Below, piece after piece: positions 34,208 through 43,471 of a stretch of DNA of 44,011 bases. Source of the stretch: JBALVT01 sp045110675. Lineage in GTDB: Bacteria > Pseudomonadota > Gammaproteobacteria > Pseudomonadales > Halieaceae. Position 1 is the first letter of the stretch, and each line of letters starts with the position of its first letter. The notes below the pieces were generated by a model. That model saw only the letters and a list, made by a program, of their open reading frames with translations. It was not told the origin of the DNA and ran no database searches. Where the stretch lies: positions 1 through 44,011 of the forward strand of contig JBGCGJ010000059.1 of NCBI GenBank assembly GCA_045110675.1. The letters run 5' to 3'. The translations under genes and the position numbers were made by a program.

Positions 34208-36451
34208 TCAAAAGGAAAACTTGGCACGCACGCCGTAATAACGCTGTGAATTGCGAGAGAAAACGTTGGTTAAAGCAGTGGCGCCGCCATAGAGCGCACG
34301 CAAATCGCCAAGGCCAGAACGATAATTTTCATCCGTAGCATTGTTCACAAACAAGGTGATTCGGTAGCGGTCGCTGGCGCGCTGATTGATGCCAACACTG
34401 AGGTCGAGAACCCCGTAGCTATCCTCACGCAACAACGGGTTCTGGGTGAGATCAAAACTAACCTCATCCTGCCAAACCCAGGATGCTGTCAAGAAACCAT
34501 CGAAGGGCATACTGTCCATTGGTATCTGATAATCAGCCAGAATACTGTATTTCCATTCCGGGGAATTGGGCAACTCACCACCGGAAATATCCTGTTGCCC
34601 ATCAACGCAACCCGCTACCTGTCCGGGAAAACAATTCGCGCCCTCGAATTCCTTGATGGTGGCATCAATATAGGCGGCGCCAAACGTCAGGCTTAGATTG
34701 TCGCCGATCAGGGCAGCTCCCTCCAGTTCCACACCCTGGGTTTCCAGGGAGCCTACATTATTAATATTCACCAGCAGGCTTCCGTCGGCTAACAATCGGG
34801 TGCTCTGGGCTTGGTAGTCTTCATACTCAGTGTAAAAGGCGGCTACATTCAGCTGCACACGACTATCCATAAAGGTGCTCTTTATCCCTATTTCGTATGC
34901 ATCTGAGGTTTCTGGTGCCACCGGGTTGTCCGCCTTCGCTTGGGTAAATCCACTGGTCACATCGTAGGCCTGTCCCTTATAGCCCTGAGCGTAACGTGCG
35001 TACAACATGGTGTCCTCGGCCAAAAAATGCTGTAGCGAAATATTGCCTAATACCTCGGTGTCACTGTCTTCACTGGACACCTGGCTGGGTGGAGTCAGAC
35101 CGTTATCGGAGTAATCAACCGTGATCTCCTCATCATTCCAGCGCAAGCCGGCGGTAACACTGGTTGATTCGTTAAATCGCCAGGTTGCCTGGCCAAACAA
35201 TGCCATGCTCTCGGTCGTCACAGTACCGGCCCAATCGGAGTTGATGATGGGTGCGCGGAAAAAGCTTCGATCGGTCTCGGCATCGGCATAATAAAAACCC
35301 ACAACGTAATCGTAGTTGTCGTAGGAAGGTGAGCTCAACCGCCATTCCTGGGAAACAAAATCTGTTTCCGTGGTCGATGCAGAGGCGATTCCGCCGGAGA
35401 GAGCGCCACCTGTTATCGTCCCCAACACATCTGCATTTGAGAAATCGACATCACCGTCATTGGAGTATTCCCATTTATCTGCGGCGGTTATAGAGGTTAA
35501 GGTAAACTCGCCCAAGCCGATATTGAACCGTAGGTTCACACCACTATTTTCAGTTTCGTCGACGGGACCATCCTCCGAGCGAAAGTCCAGATTTTCATCA
35601 GAGGGAGTAATACCTGGGGCGACTTCACCCTGGACAAATCCGAAAACCTGGGCACTCGGGTCAAGGGCACGCCAGGTTAGTGCGCAACAAGTCGATTCGT
35701 CTTCTGAGTAATAGGCGGACAAGGTAGCGTCGACGGCGTCGGATATATCCCATCGTAGTTTGACGCGAAGGCCCTGACTTTCTTCGCTGTTAACATCTTC
35801 GCCGGTGCTAAGATTATCGATAAACCCATCCCTATCACTCCAGTGACCGGTGATTCGATATCCCATAGAATCGCTTATCGGCCCAGAGATAGAACCCAAT
35901 ATGCGCTGTTCGTCATCATCCGTGGCAACAACTTCAACAGAGCCCTCAAATTCCTCTGCCGGAGCCTTGGTAACAATACTGACAACGCCCGCCGACGCAC
36001 TTTTTCCAAACAAAGTACTTTGCGGGCCGCGCAACACTTCAATGCGTTCGATATCGATTAGATTGCCAATAGATTGCCCGGCCTGCACGGTTGAGACATC
36101 GTCGATTATGACCGCGACGCTCTGCTCAACACCCACACTGAATACGTTGGTACCGATACCGCGCAGACGAAAACCGCTGTTTTGTTTGTTATCCCCCACT
36201 CCCACTGTCAGTGAAGGAGCCAATTTCACCAGGTCCTGAGTTTGGGTAATGCCTAACTGGTCGATCATCTCCGAGGAAATCGCGGTCAACGCCACGGGCA
36301 CATCCTGAGAACTCTGGGCACGCTTCTGTGCGGTGACAATGACTTCCTCCAGTTGGCGGTTTTGTGCGAGCGCTGTTGGGGAAATTAGGGTCGAAGCCAG
36401 TGCTAGTGTTACAGCTGAAGCCAGGGCCGATCGTCGGTCAATGCGATACAT
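34208..36451 (-). CDS. TonB-dependent outer-membrane receptor
   Basis: A 747-aa receptor with a signal peptide (about 1-29, PTALAQ). A TonB box lies at about residues 35-41 (EEVIVTA), the plug domain at about 50-160 (VPVALTAISSEMIDQLGITQTQDLVKLAPS, IERIEVLRGPQSTLFGKSASAG), and a beta-barrel fills the rest. It ends in the typical aromatic residue (YYGVRAKFSF). The plug and barrel resemble the large receptor group of marine and sphingomonad bacteria used for varied hydrophobic or glycosidic substrates, not a defined siderophore receptor. First gene of a two-gene operon with the CrtC/AttH-like protein. Divergent from the wax ester synthase. Confidence 0.93.
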   Translation of the reverse strand: MYRIDRRSALASAVTLALASTLISPTALAQNRQLEEVIVTAQKRAQSSQDVPVALTAISSEMIDQLGITQTQDLVKLAPSLTVGVGDNKQNSGFRLRGIGTNVFSVGVEQSVAVIIDDVSTVQAGQSIGNLIDIERIEVLRGPQSTLFGKSASAGVVSIVTKAPAEEFEGSVEVVATDDDEQRILGSISGPISDSMGYRITGHWSDRDGFIDNLSTGEDVNSEESQGLRVKLRWDISDAVDATLSAYYSEDESTCCALTWRALDPSAQVFGFVQGEVAPGITPSDENLDFRSEDGPVDETENSGVNLRFNIGLGEFTLTSITAADKWEYSNDGDVDFSNADVLGTITGGALSGGIASASTTETDFVSQEWRLSSPSYDNYDYVVGFYYADAETDRSFFRAPIINSDWAGTVTTESMALFGQATWRFNESTSVTAGLRWNDEEITVDYSDNGLTPPSQVSSEDSDTEVLGNISLQHFLAEDTMLYARYAQGYKGQAYDVTSGFTQAKADNPVAPETSDAYEIGIKSTFMDSRVQLNVAAFYTEYEDYQAQSTRLLADGSLLVNINNVGSLETQGVELEGAALIGDNLSLTFGAAYIDATIKEFEGANCFPGQVAGCVDGQQDISGGELPNSPEWKYSILADYQIPMDSMPFDGFLTASWVWQDEVSFDLTQNPLLREDSYGVLDLSVGINQRASDRYRITLFVNNATDENYRSGLGDLRALYGGATALTNVFSRNSQRYYGVRAKFSF

Positions 36452-36695
36452 AGGGATCTCCAGGGATTTTCCAGCTTAGGCAGCCGAAAGTTATTATTTT
36501 TTATTCAATTATAGTACCGGAATCGTAACATAGCGCCTAGAACAAAAGGCCGGAGTCCAGTTTAATAAGGTATCCCACTCTAAACCACGTGTGCGAGGCC
36601 AAGCTAAAAAAATCCGCTCGGGTAAAGATGTAAAAAGCGTTAGCATAGAGCGTCATATAAACCTAACTACACAGCTTTGGTCATACAGGGAACAA

Positions 36696-38153
36696 ATGCC
36701 AAGAATAGTAAAAAATATCCCGATCATGGACTTGATGTCCTACCTCCTGGAATCGGTAGACTCACCCACCCATGTCGGGTTTCTACAGGTGTTTAAACCA
36801 GCAAAGGGCAGCGCCTCGGAAGTTGTCCAGCGCGTACTCAAAGCCTACCGCAGCAAACCTGTAGGCCCACCCTTTAACTACTACCCGGTGTTCTCCCGCT
36901 TCAGCATGCCTAAATGGGCCCTGGCCGAAGACTTTGACACCGCCTACCACATTCGCCACGCGGCTGTGCCAAGTCCCGGGAGCGATCGGCAAGTGATCGA
37001 TATGGTCATGGATTTACACGCGGGCATGATGGATCGCAGCAGGCCGGGATGGATCGCTTATGTGATTGAAGGGCTCGAGGACAACTGCTTTGCCGTCTAT
37101 TGGAAAGTCCATCACGCCTACATCGATGGCGCCTCTGCCATTTTGCGCCTCAATGCCTCCATGTCGAAGACCGAGGACGATTTGGAAGTCATTCCCTTGT
37201 GGGGGCCACTATTCGAACCTTCAAAACCAAAAAAAGAGCTCACACTTTCCGATATTCTGATAGAAGCTGGACAGGGAATTGGGACCCAAGCCAAGGTCAT
37301 GAGGGAAATCGCGCAGTCACTCACAAGGTCAATTAAGCAGGCAAGGGGGCAACTGGAACGCGAGTCACCACTGCCCTTTTCAGCACCCAAGACACTGTTT
37401 AACAAACCGGTCCATGCAACACGAAATTTAGGTGTCGGAGCGACTGATGTTGATCGCTTTATTCAAATTGCAAAAAAGCAGAAAGTCTCCGTTAACGAAG
37501 TCGCACTGACCATTGTAGGGACCGCGCTTGATCGCTACCGCGAGACGCTCTCTGAACCGACGGATGGCCAGCTGGTCGCTGCTTGTCCGATGGCCGTGCG
37601 CAAGGAAGGCGATACCGACGCGTCAACTCAAATCGCGGCGATACAGGTAAAGCTCGGGGATAGTTCAATGAGCATCCGCCAACGCCTGGATCAGGTTGCC
37701 GCCTCATCCAGAGATGCCAAAGAAGAAGCTTCTCAAATGTCCAGAGAAGCGCTGATGGGCTATCTGGTTTTGCTCGGCGGTGCCGCGACAGTGGCATCCA
37801 AATCGGCACTGAGCGATTACATACCCGCTATTTCCAGTGTTAACGTTTCCAATGTCGCTGGACCGCGTCATCGATGCTTTTTGAGCGGCGCTGAGATGGT
37901 CCGCAGCTATCCTCTTTCCACACTCGCGGGTGGTTCGGCGATCAATATCACCCTGGCTTCTCTGAGTGGCCAGATGAACTTCGCGGTCATTGCGGATGCC
38001 AAGGCCGTTCCCGACGCACAGGAAATTGCCGATTTTATGCTGGAAGCACTGGACGAACTGGAAATGGCCAGCAACATGAAAAAGAAACCGCCCAAAATCA
38101 AAAGAAAATCCGGAGGCAAAAAGTCTCGACCCAAAAACAAAAGCACGCCATAA
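36696..38153 (+). CDS. Wax ester synthase/diacylglycerol acyltransferase (WS/DGAT)
   Basis: A 485-aa bifunctional acyltransferase making wax esters or triacylglycerol from acyl-CoA and a fatty alcohol or diacylglycerol. The catalytic HHxxxDG motif is HHAYIDG at 139-145. A later NVSNVAGP segment and PLSTLAGGSAINITLASLSG are family hallmarks. The C-terminus is a Lys/Arg-rich tail (KKKPPKIKRKSGGKKSRPKNKS) that could bind membranes or lipid droplets. The frame is open from a GTG at 36591, but ATG 36696 has AGGGA before it and matches the usual N-terminus, so I start there. It implies neutral-lipid storage. Confidence 0.92.
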   Translation: MPRIVKNIPIMDLMSYLLESVDSPTHVGFLQVFKPAKGSASEVVQRVLKAYRSKPVGPPFNYYPVFSRFSMPKWALAEDFDTAYHIRHAAVPSPGSDRQVIDMVMDLHAGMMDRSRPGWIAYVIEGLEDNCFAVYWKVHHAYIDGASAILRLNASMSKTEDDLEVIPLWGPLFEPSKPKKELTLSDILIEAGQGIGTQAKVMREIAQSLTRSIKQARGQLERESPLPFSAPKTLFNKPVHATRNLGVGATDVDRFIQIAKKQKVSVNEVALTIVGTALDRYRETLSEPTDGQLVAACPMAVRKEGDTDASTQIAAIQVKLGDSSMSIRQRLDQVAASSRDAKEEASQMSREALMGYLVLLGGAATVASKSALSDYIPAISSVNVSNVAGPRHRCFLSGAEMVRSYPLSTLAGGSAINITLASLSGQMNFAVIADAKAVPDAQEIADFMLEALDELEMASNMKKKPPKIKRKSGGKKSRPKNKSTP

Positions 38154-38263
38154 CCACCGAGCAGCGATCCTCCCTTCCAACACAAATTTATTGAGGTCTT
38201 GCCAAGCCCAACCGTTCTATAAGCAGACTAGGTGTAGGTGCGGAAAAGGAAGCCCACAGGGTT

Positions 38264-41200
38264 ATGACCCGGTTATCGATTCACAACTTTGCCGCGATCG
38301 CCGTGATTGTGGCGCTCATAGGACTGTTTGGACTAATCAGCGCCCGCAGTTTACCCATCCAGTTATTACCAGACATTGAAAGGCCCAGCATCTCTATAGA
38401 AACTCGCTGGAGATCCGCAGCGCCTGAAGAGATGGAAGAGTCAATTATTCAGCCTCAGGAAAAAGTACTGCGAAACATCGAAGGCCTGGAAAGTATGGCC
38501 AGTGATATCAATCGTGGTATGGGCAACATTCGACTGACGTTTCGCGTTGGCTGGGATATGCAACGCGCTTTGATCGACGTGATCAATCAACTCAATCAGG
38601 CAACAGATCTTCCCGTAGACGCAGACGAACCCGATATAAGAATGGGCGGTGGCGGTGGTCGCGGACAGGCAGCCTCGCTGCTCATCTACACCTTGCCGGG
38701 AAATGACAAACGCGATGTCGCCACCTACCAAGCTCTCATAGACCGAGAAGTCGAGCCCCGGCTGGCGCAGGTCCCCGGCGTAGCCAGAGTCAACTTGGCG
38801 GGGGAACGTGAGCCAGAAATTCACGTCACCTTGGACACACAACAATTGGCGGCACGCAATATTCCCTTGTCGCAAGTCTCGGATACGCTACGCCGAGCGG
38901 TAGACGTTTCTGGGGGCTTCGCCGATATAGGCAGGCGTCGGTACACGGTGCGCTACCTGGGTCAACGCGAAATAGCAGACTTGGGCGGACTGGTCGTCAC
39001 CTGGCAAAACGGCGAGCCTGTTCACCTGAAAGATGTGGCGAGCATCGAGTTGGGGATGCGCAAGCGAAGCAATCTGTCTCTGCGCAATGGGTTTCCCGCC
39101 TATTACATCAGCATGATCCCGAGCAACGATGCCAATACTGTGGAGCTATTGGACGCCCTTAACGCGACCATTGTGGAGCTTAATCGAGACGTACTCGGCC
39201 CGGAAGGCCTAACCATAGAACTAAGTTTCGATGCGTCATTACATATCCGCAGAGCGATCGCCCTGGTGCAACAAAATCTGCTATTGGGCCTGGCACTGGC
39301 CAGCCTGGTGCTGTGGTTTTTCCTGCGTGATCTTCGCGCCACCCTGGTGATCGCCGCCACAATTCCCATCTCTCTACTAGTGTCTTTTGTCGTATTGAAC
39401 CTGACGGGGAAAACCCTCAACGTCATTTCGCTGGCGGGGCTGGCATTCGCTGTCGGACTCGTCATGGATGCGGCGATTATTGTGCAGGAAAACATAGTCA
39501 GGTTGCGCGCCTCAGGGTCGAGCCCTCTGGATTCTACTCTGCGCGGTTGTAAGGAAGTATCGGGCGCATTATTTTCATCAACACTCACCAGCGTCGCGAT
39601 CTTTCTGCCCATTCTATTTATGCAAGGCGTTGAAGGACAGCTGTTCAAAGACCTGGCGATCACACTGACCACAGCGGTGAGTTTTTCACTGATTACCGCG
39701 ATGACTATCCTTCCCGCCATCGCCATGCAACTCAACACCAAGGACGTGCAGCCGGATGTGTTCAAAGACCGCTGGCGGCAGGTCGCCGACGGAGTGGTAA
39801 GGCGTACCAATAGCACAAGGCAACAGCTTTCCTGGGTTATTGGCATTTTAGGAGTGGCGATCATACTCAGTTTGGTTCTGCTGCCAAAGGTAGATTTCCT
39901 ACCGAAAGCAAAAATTGATTCAATACAAACGTACTTTTCCGTTCCACCGGGGATTAACCTCGACACCTTGGAGCAAGAACTCGGTGGAGAGGTTGTCCGC
40001 CGATTAAAGCCCTACTATGACGGTGAAAAAGAACCCCATATTCGCGGCTATAATTTCGCCAGTTTTGGCGCCGTCGATACCATGAATTTCATCTACCCGG
40101 AAAATTCAGAGGACGTTCCCGCCCTACTCGATTTATTGCGCAATGACTTGTACACCGGTCTGACGGACACTATCGCCTACGTCAGCCAATCGTCCATGCT
40201 CAACCTCAACGATAATGGACCCGATGCGATTAATATCGACATTCAAGGTGCCGACCTGGAACAATTGAGGGAAGCGGCCGCCAAGACTATGGAACTCTCC
40301 CAGGGTTTATGGTCAGATGCCGTCGTCTTTTCACAACCCGATCTCAGCGCAGGTGAAGCGGAATTGCGCATTTACCCAAACGAACAGCGCATCAGCCTGG
40401 CAGGCCTGGACAGACGTGCCGTTGGCGACATTGTGAGGGCCTACACTGACGGACTTTTTGCCGGTGAGTACTTTGACGGTAACCAGCGTTATGACATCGT
40501 GTTGCGAGGCGAAGAGTGGCACTCCCCAGAGCAGCTAGCCGCTATGCCCATGGCCACTCCACTGGCGGGGGTCCAAACAATCGGGGAACTAGCGGACATA
40601 CAACGAGGTGTCGGCCCTGCCAAGCTACAGCGTGTTAACGGTCATAGAACAATCACTATTTTCGTCATTCCACCGGATAACGTGCCCATGGAAGAAGCCC
40701 TGGAACGGCTGCAAAATGAAGTCGAGCCTATCGTTAAACCGCTGCTACCCGACGGCGCGCGTCTGGGCTATCGTGGCAGCGCCGATCGGCTTTCGGAAGC
40801 TCTGCACACTGTCGGGACCAACTTTCTGCTGGCTCTGTTTATACTGTTTTTGATTATGGCTGCGATGTTCAAATCCGGAAAAGATGCGCTGTTGGTGCTG
40901 CTGGTAATGCCAATGGCAATTGCAGGTGGGGTCGCTTCCCTGAAAATTCTCAATCTGGTGACTTACCAGTCATTGGATTTGCTGACCATGATAGGCTTCA
41001 TTATTCTTTTAGGTCTGGTAGTGAATAACGCTATATTGCTGGTTGATCAAACACGCAGTGCCCAGAGACAGGGCCTGAGTAGTACCGAGGCGGTACACCA
41101 AGCGGTCCTGTACAGGGCCCGCCCCATTTTCATGAGTACTCTGACGAGTATTTTTGGCATGCTGCCATTGATGTTGATTCCCGGAGTGGGGTCAGAAATC

Positions 41201-41311
41201 TATCGCGGCTTGGCCACTGTTATCGTCGGTGGCATGCTAGTCTGCGCAATGTTCACCCTGTTGCTACTTCCGAGTTTGCTGCGACTGGGTCCAACGAGGG
41301 AACACCCGTGA
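38264..41311 (+). CDS. RND-family efflux permease
   Basis: A 1015-aa inner-membrane proton-driven transporter of the RND superfamily, with twelve membrane helices, two large periplasmic loops and a FAVGLVMDAAIIVQENI TM4 segment. At the usual proton-relay positions it has Asp402 followed by Ala403 instead of the Asp-Asp of AcrB. In TM10 there is Asn921 where AcrB has Lys940 (GLVVNNAILLVD). This suggests a reduced relay like that of several divergent RND subfamilies. The substrate is unknown. Its TGA overlaps the GTG of the adaptor gene by 4 bp. No outer-membrane channel is encoded nearby. Confidence 0.92.
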   Translation: MTRLSIHNFAAIAVIVALIGLFGLISARSLPIQLLPDIERPSISIETRWRSAAPEEMEESIIQPQEKVLRNIEGLESMASDINRGMGNIRLTFRVGWDMQRALIDVINQLNQATDLPVDADEPDIRMGGGGGRGQAASLLIYTLPGNDKRDVATYQALIDREVEPRLAQVPGVARVNLAGEREPEIHVTLDTQQLAARNIPLSQVSDTLRRAVDVSGGFADIGRRRYTVRYLGQREIADLGGLVVTWQNGEPVHLKDVASIELGMRKRSNLSLRNGFPAYYISMIPSNDANTVELLDALNATIVELNRDVLGPEGLTIELSFDASLHIRRAIALVQQNLLLGLALASLVLWFFLRDLRATLVIAATIPISLLVSFVVLNLTGKTLNVISLAGLAFAVGLVMDAAIIVQENIVRLRASGSSPLDSTLRGCKEVSGALFSSTLTSVAIFLPILFMQGVEGQLFKDLAITLTTAVSFSLITAMTILPAIAMQLNTKDVQPDVFKDRWRQVADGVVRRTNSTRQQLSWVIGILGVAIILSLVLLPKVDFLPKAKIDSIQTYFSVPPGINLDTLEQELGGEVVRRLKPYYDGEKEPHIRGYNFASFGAVDTMNFIYPENSEDVPALLDLLRNDLYTGLTDTIAYVSQSSMLNLNDNGPDAINIDIQGADLEQLREAAAKTMELSQGLWSDAVVFSQPDLSAGEAELRIYPNEQRISLAGLDRRAVGDIVRAYTDGLFAGEYFDGNQRYDIVLRGEEWHSPEQLAAMPMATPLAGVQTIGELADIQRGVGPAKLQRVNGHRTITIFVIPPDNVPMEEALERLQNEVEPIVKPLLPDGARLGYRGSADRLSEALHTVGTNFLLALFILFLIMAAMFKSGKDALLVLLVMPMAIAGGVASLKILNLVTYQSLDLLTMIGFIILLGLVVNNAILLVDQTRSAQRQGLSSTEAVHQAVLYRARPIFMSTLTSIFGMLPLMLIPGVGSEIYRGLATVIVGGMLVCAMFTLLLLPSLLRLGPTREHP

Positions 41312-42417
41312 GTAAGCTCAGAGCACCTGTTGTTTTTGCAGCCGCATGGTCAGTTTTTTTGACACCATTTTTGTCGCTCAATAGCACCTCAATTTTCGCT
41401 CAGGAAACTCCAATACCAGTAGAAGTAATGAAAGTTCGGGAACAGCCCCTGGAACGGGTACTGTCACTTTCAGGAAGAATCTTTAGTCGCAACGATGCAT
41501 CAATGAGCCTAACACTGTCGGGAGAACTGGAGTGGGTTCTGGAGCCAGGCACCGAAGTACAAGTGGGAGAAGTGATAGGCAGACTCGATCAACAACCGAT
41601 ATCCCTGCGCAAGACTGAACTCGAGCACCTTGCTCAGCGCGAAAGGGTCAACGGCAAGTACCTCGACAAGGAGTTGATTCGGTTGAGACGCCTCCGCAAA
41701 GACAACAACGCCTCAGAGCGTTTAGTTGATGAGGGTGAGTCGCGCAGAGATATCTCCGCTTCAGTTTTACGCTCTTTGGAATCGCGAATTGAGCAAGTCG
41801 ACGATGAGCTGCGCAGGTCACAATTGATAGCTCCATTCTCTGGGGTTATTGCTCAACGATACAAACGCGGTGGCGAATATGCTCAAACCGGAGACCTCAT
41901 AGTAAGACTTGTCGATATGAGTTCTCTTGAATTGAGATTTCAAATGCCGGTGGCCTATCTCGGGCGTGTGTCAGCTGGGGATGTCGTAGGATTTTCGAGT
42001 CAATCTGGAAACACATCTCCGCCCTCAGAGTCCAATCCCGAGCAAATACAGGCCACAATTCGCTCGGTGATTCTCGCCGCCAATCCAAGTTCACAGACCT
42101 TTGAGGTGCTCGCCGATTTCGGAAACTCTGGAACTGCTCCAGTAATTGCAGGTCAATTGGTGAGTGTTGCTGTATCCCTGTCCGACTCAACTGCAAGCTT
42201 GCAAATCCCCAGAGACGCTATCGTACTTCGCAAACAACGCAACTACGTATTTTTGATATCAAAAAATAACACTGCTCAACAGATCGACGTTAAAGTGGGC
42301 GAAGGTTCTGGACAGTGGGTTAGCGTGCAGGGAGAACTGCACGCCGGTGATAGAATCGCCATTCGCGGCGTAGAGCGATTGCTTGATGGCCAGCGAGTAC
42401 AGCCAAAAGGTTCCTGA
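41308..42417 (+). CDS. RND efflux periplasmic adaptor subunit (membrane fusion protein)
   Basis: A 369-aa adaptor starting at GTG 41308, overlapping the permease stop (GTGA). It has a signal peptide (about 1-31, TSIFAQE), then the lipoyl/barrel-sandwich halves (LSLTLSGELEWVLEPGTEVQVGEVIGRLD and LIAPFSGVIAQRYKRGGEYAQTGDLI). A coiled-coil hairpin lies between them (about 95-170), and beta-barrel and membrane-proximal domains follow (PRDAIVLRKQRNYVFLI). It bridges the permease to an outer-membrane channel encoded elsewhere. The adaptor follows rather than precedes its permease, the reverse of the usual order. Confidence 0.92.
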   Translation: MSKLRAPVVFAAAWSVFLTPFLSLNSTSIFAQETPIPVEVMKVREQPLERVLSLSGRIFSRNDASMSLTLSGELEWVLEPGTEVQVGEVIGRLDQQPISLRKTELEHLAQRERVNGKYLDKELIRLRRLRKDNNASERLVDEGESRRDISASVLRSLESRIEQVDDELRRSQLIAPFSGVIAQRYKRGGEYAQTGDLIVRLVDMSSLELRFQMPVAYLGRVSAGDVVGFSSQSGNTSPPSESNPEQIQATIRSVILAANPSSQTFEVLADFGNSGTAPVIAGQLVSVAVSLSDSTASLQIPRDAIVLRKQRNYVFLISKNNTAQQIDVKVGEGSGQWVSVQGELHAGDRIAIRGVERLLDGQRVQPKGS

Positions 42418-42445
42418 GGTAAACGCTTCAGCGATACTTATAGAG

Positions 42446-43456
42446 CTAACTCTTCGAAAGCACGCCAGCGTGTTTTTCACTGACATGCCCGTTTCTATAC
42501 AACCACCGGATAGTATCGGCCATGGAGTCCTCAACGGAGCGAAGTTTAAAATCCAGAACTCGCTCTACCTTACCGTTGTCCATTTTGACCCACTTCGTAG
42601 CGTATTCCATGGCTTCCTCGCTCATCGGCACTTCGGTGGGTAAATAGGGGCTAACCTTATCAAACACCCGCCCCGCCATTCTCATAAAACCCGCTAATAC
42701 CGGCACCTTCAGCAGACTACGATCGGTTATTTTTTCTAATGTTTTTGCCAGTTCAGGCCAAGATAGATAATGGCCGCCCAAGGTGTAGTTACCCGGTTCA
42801 GGTTGCTGTTCAAGCAAGCGTAAATGCACTTCGGCCAGATCTCGAACATCAACATACTGATTGCCTCCCGACATCAACGGCACAAAGGCTGTGAGAAAAG
42901 TCTGCATCCCGATGTGCGGCTCCGTCAAACCGGGTGCATCCGGACCGATCACACTAGCGGGGTAGGTGATGTAAATATGCTCTCCCTCGGCTTGCCGTTC
43001 TCGCACATATTCTTCGCAGGCGACCTTGGAGCGACCGTAAGCATTTTTCGCAGCGCCGGGGGGAGAATTTTCGTCGAGAATTTTCGCATCGGGATTAAAC
43101 AAGGCCGTCACACTCGACACGTGAATTATCGGCGCGATACCCAGGTTTAGAGCGCTGCCAATCACCGTCTTGGCGCCCTCAACGTTTGTTGTGAAGACCT
43201 CTTCGGCATCGCTGGCGTCAGTAGAGACCATCGCTGCAGCATGAACAACCGCATCACAGCCGCGCAAACAGGCTGCTACTTTTTCCGGGTCGGTGATATC
43301 ACCCTGGGTATAACTCACGCGGATATCATCGCCGTATAACTTCGTCATCTTGTCGACATTGCGCACCAACAAACTCACAGTATGCCCTGCCGCCATCAAA
43401 GCCAAAGCAGTGTGGTAACCCACAAAACCAGTGCCACCGGTTATCATCACCTGCAT
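42446..43456 (-). CDS. Extended SDR / NAD-dependent epimerase-dehydratase family protein
   Basis: A 336-aa extended short-chain dehydrogenase. The NAD(P) motif GGTGFVG is at 7-13, VVHAAAMVS at about 70-78, and YGRSK has Tyr140 and Lys144. The substrate-binding part has the VRDLAEVHLRLLEQ block usual in dihydroflavonol reductase-like and 3-beta-hydroxysteroid dehydrogenase-like enzymes. Substrate cannot be determined. It begins 15 nt after the AraC-type regulator on the same strand, so the two form an operon. It converges with the RND adaptor gene (28 nt between stops). Confidence 0.85.
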   Translation of the reverse strand: MQVMITGGTGFVGYHTALALMAAGHTVSLLVRNVDKMTKLYGDDIRVSYTQGDITDPEKVAACLRGCDAVVHAAAMVSTDASDAEEVFTTNVEGAKTVIGSALNLGIAPIIHVSSVTALFNPDAKILDENSPPGAAKNAYGRSKVACEEYVRERQAEGEHIYITYPASVIGPDAPGLTEPHIGMQTFLTAFVPLMSGGNQYVDVRDLAEVHLRLLEQQPEPGNYTLGGHYLSWPELAKTLEKITDRSLLKVPVLAGFMRMAGRVFDKVSPYLPTEVPMSEEAMEYATKWVKMDNGKVERVLDFKLRSVEDSMADTIRWLYRNGHVSEKHAGVLSKS

Positions 43457-43471
43457 AGATTACTCCGTGCT

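Noticed and set aside
39103..39966. 287-codon frame on the minus strand inside the RND permease
   Set aside because: The complementary strand encodes conserved RND membrane segments; the antisense translation is Ser/Arg/Thr-rich without a fold pattern.
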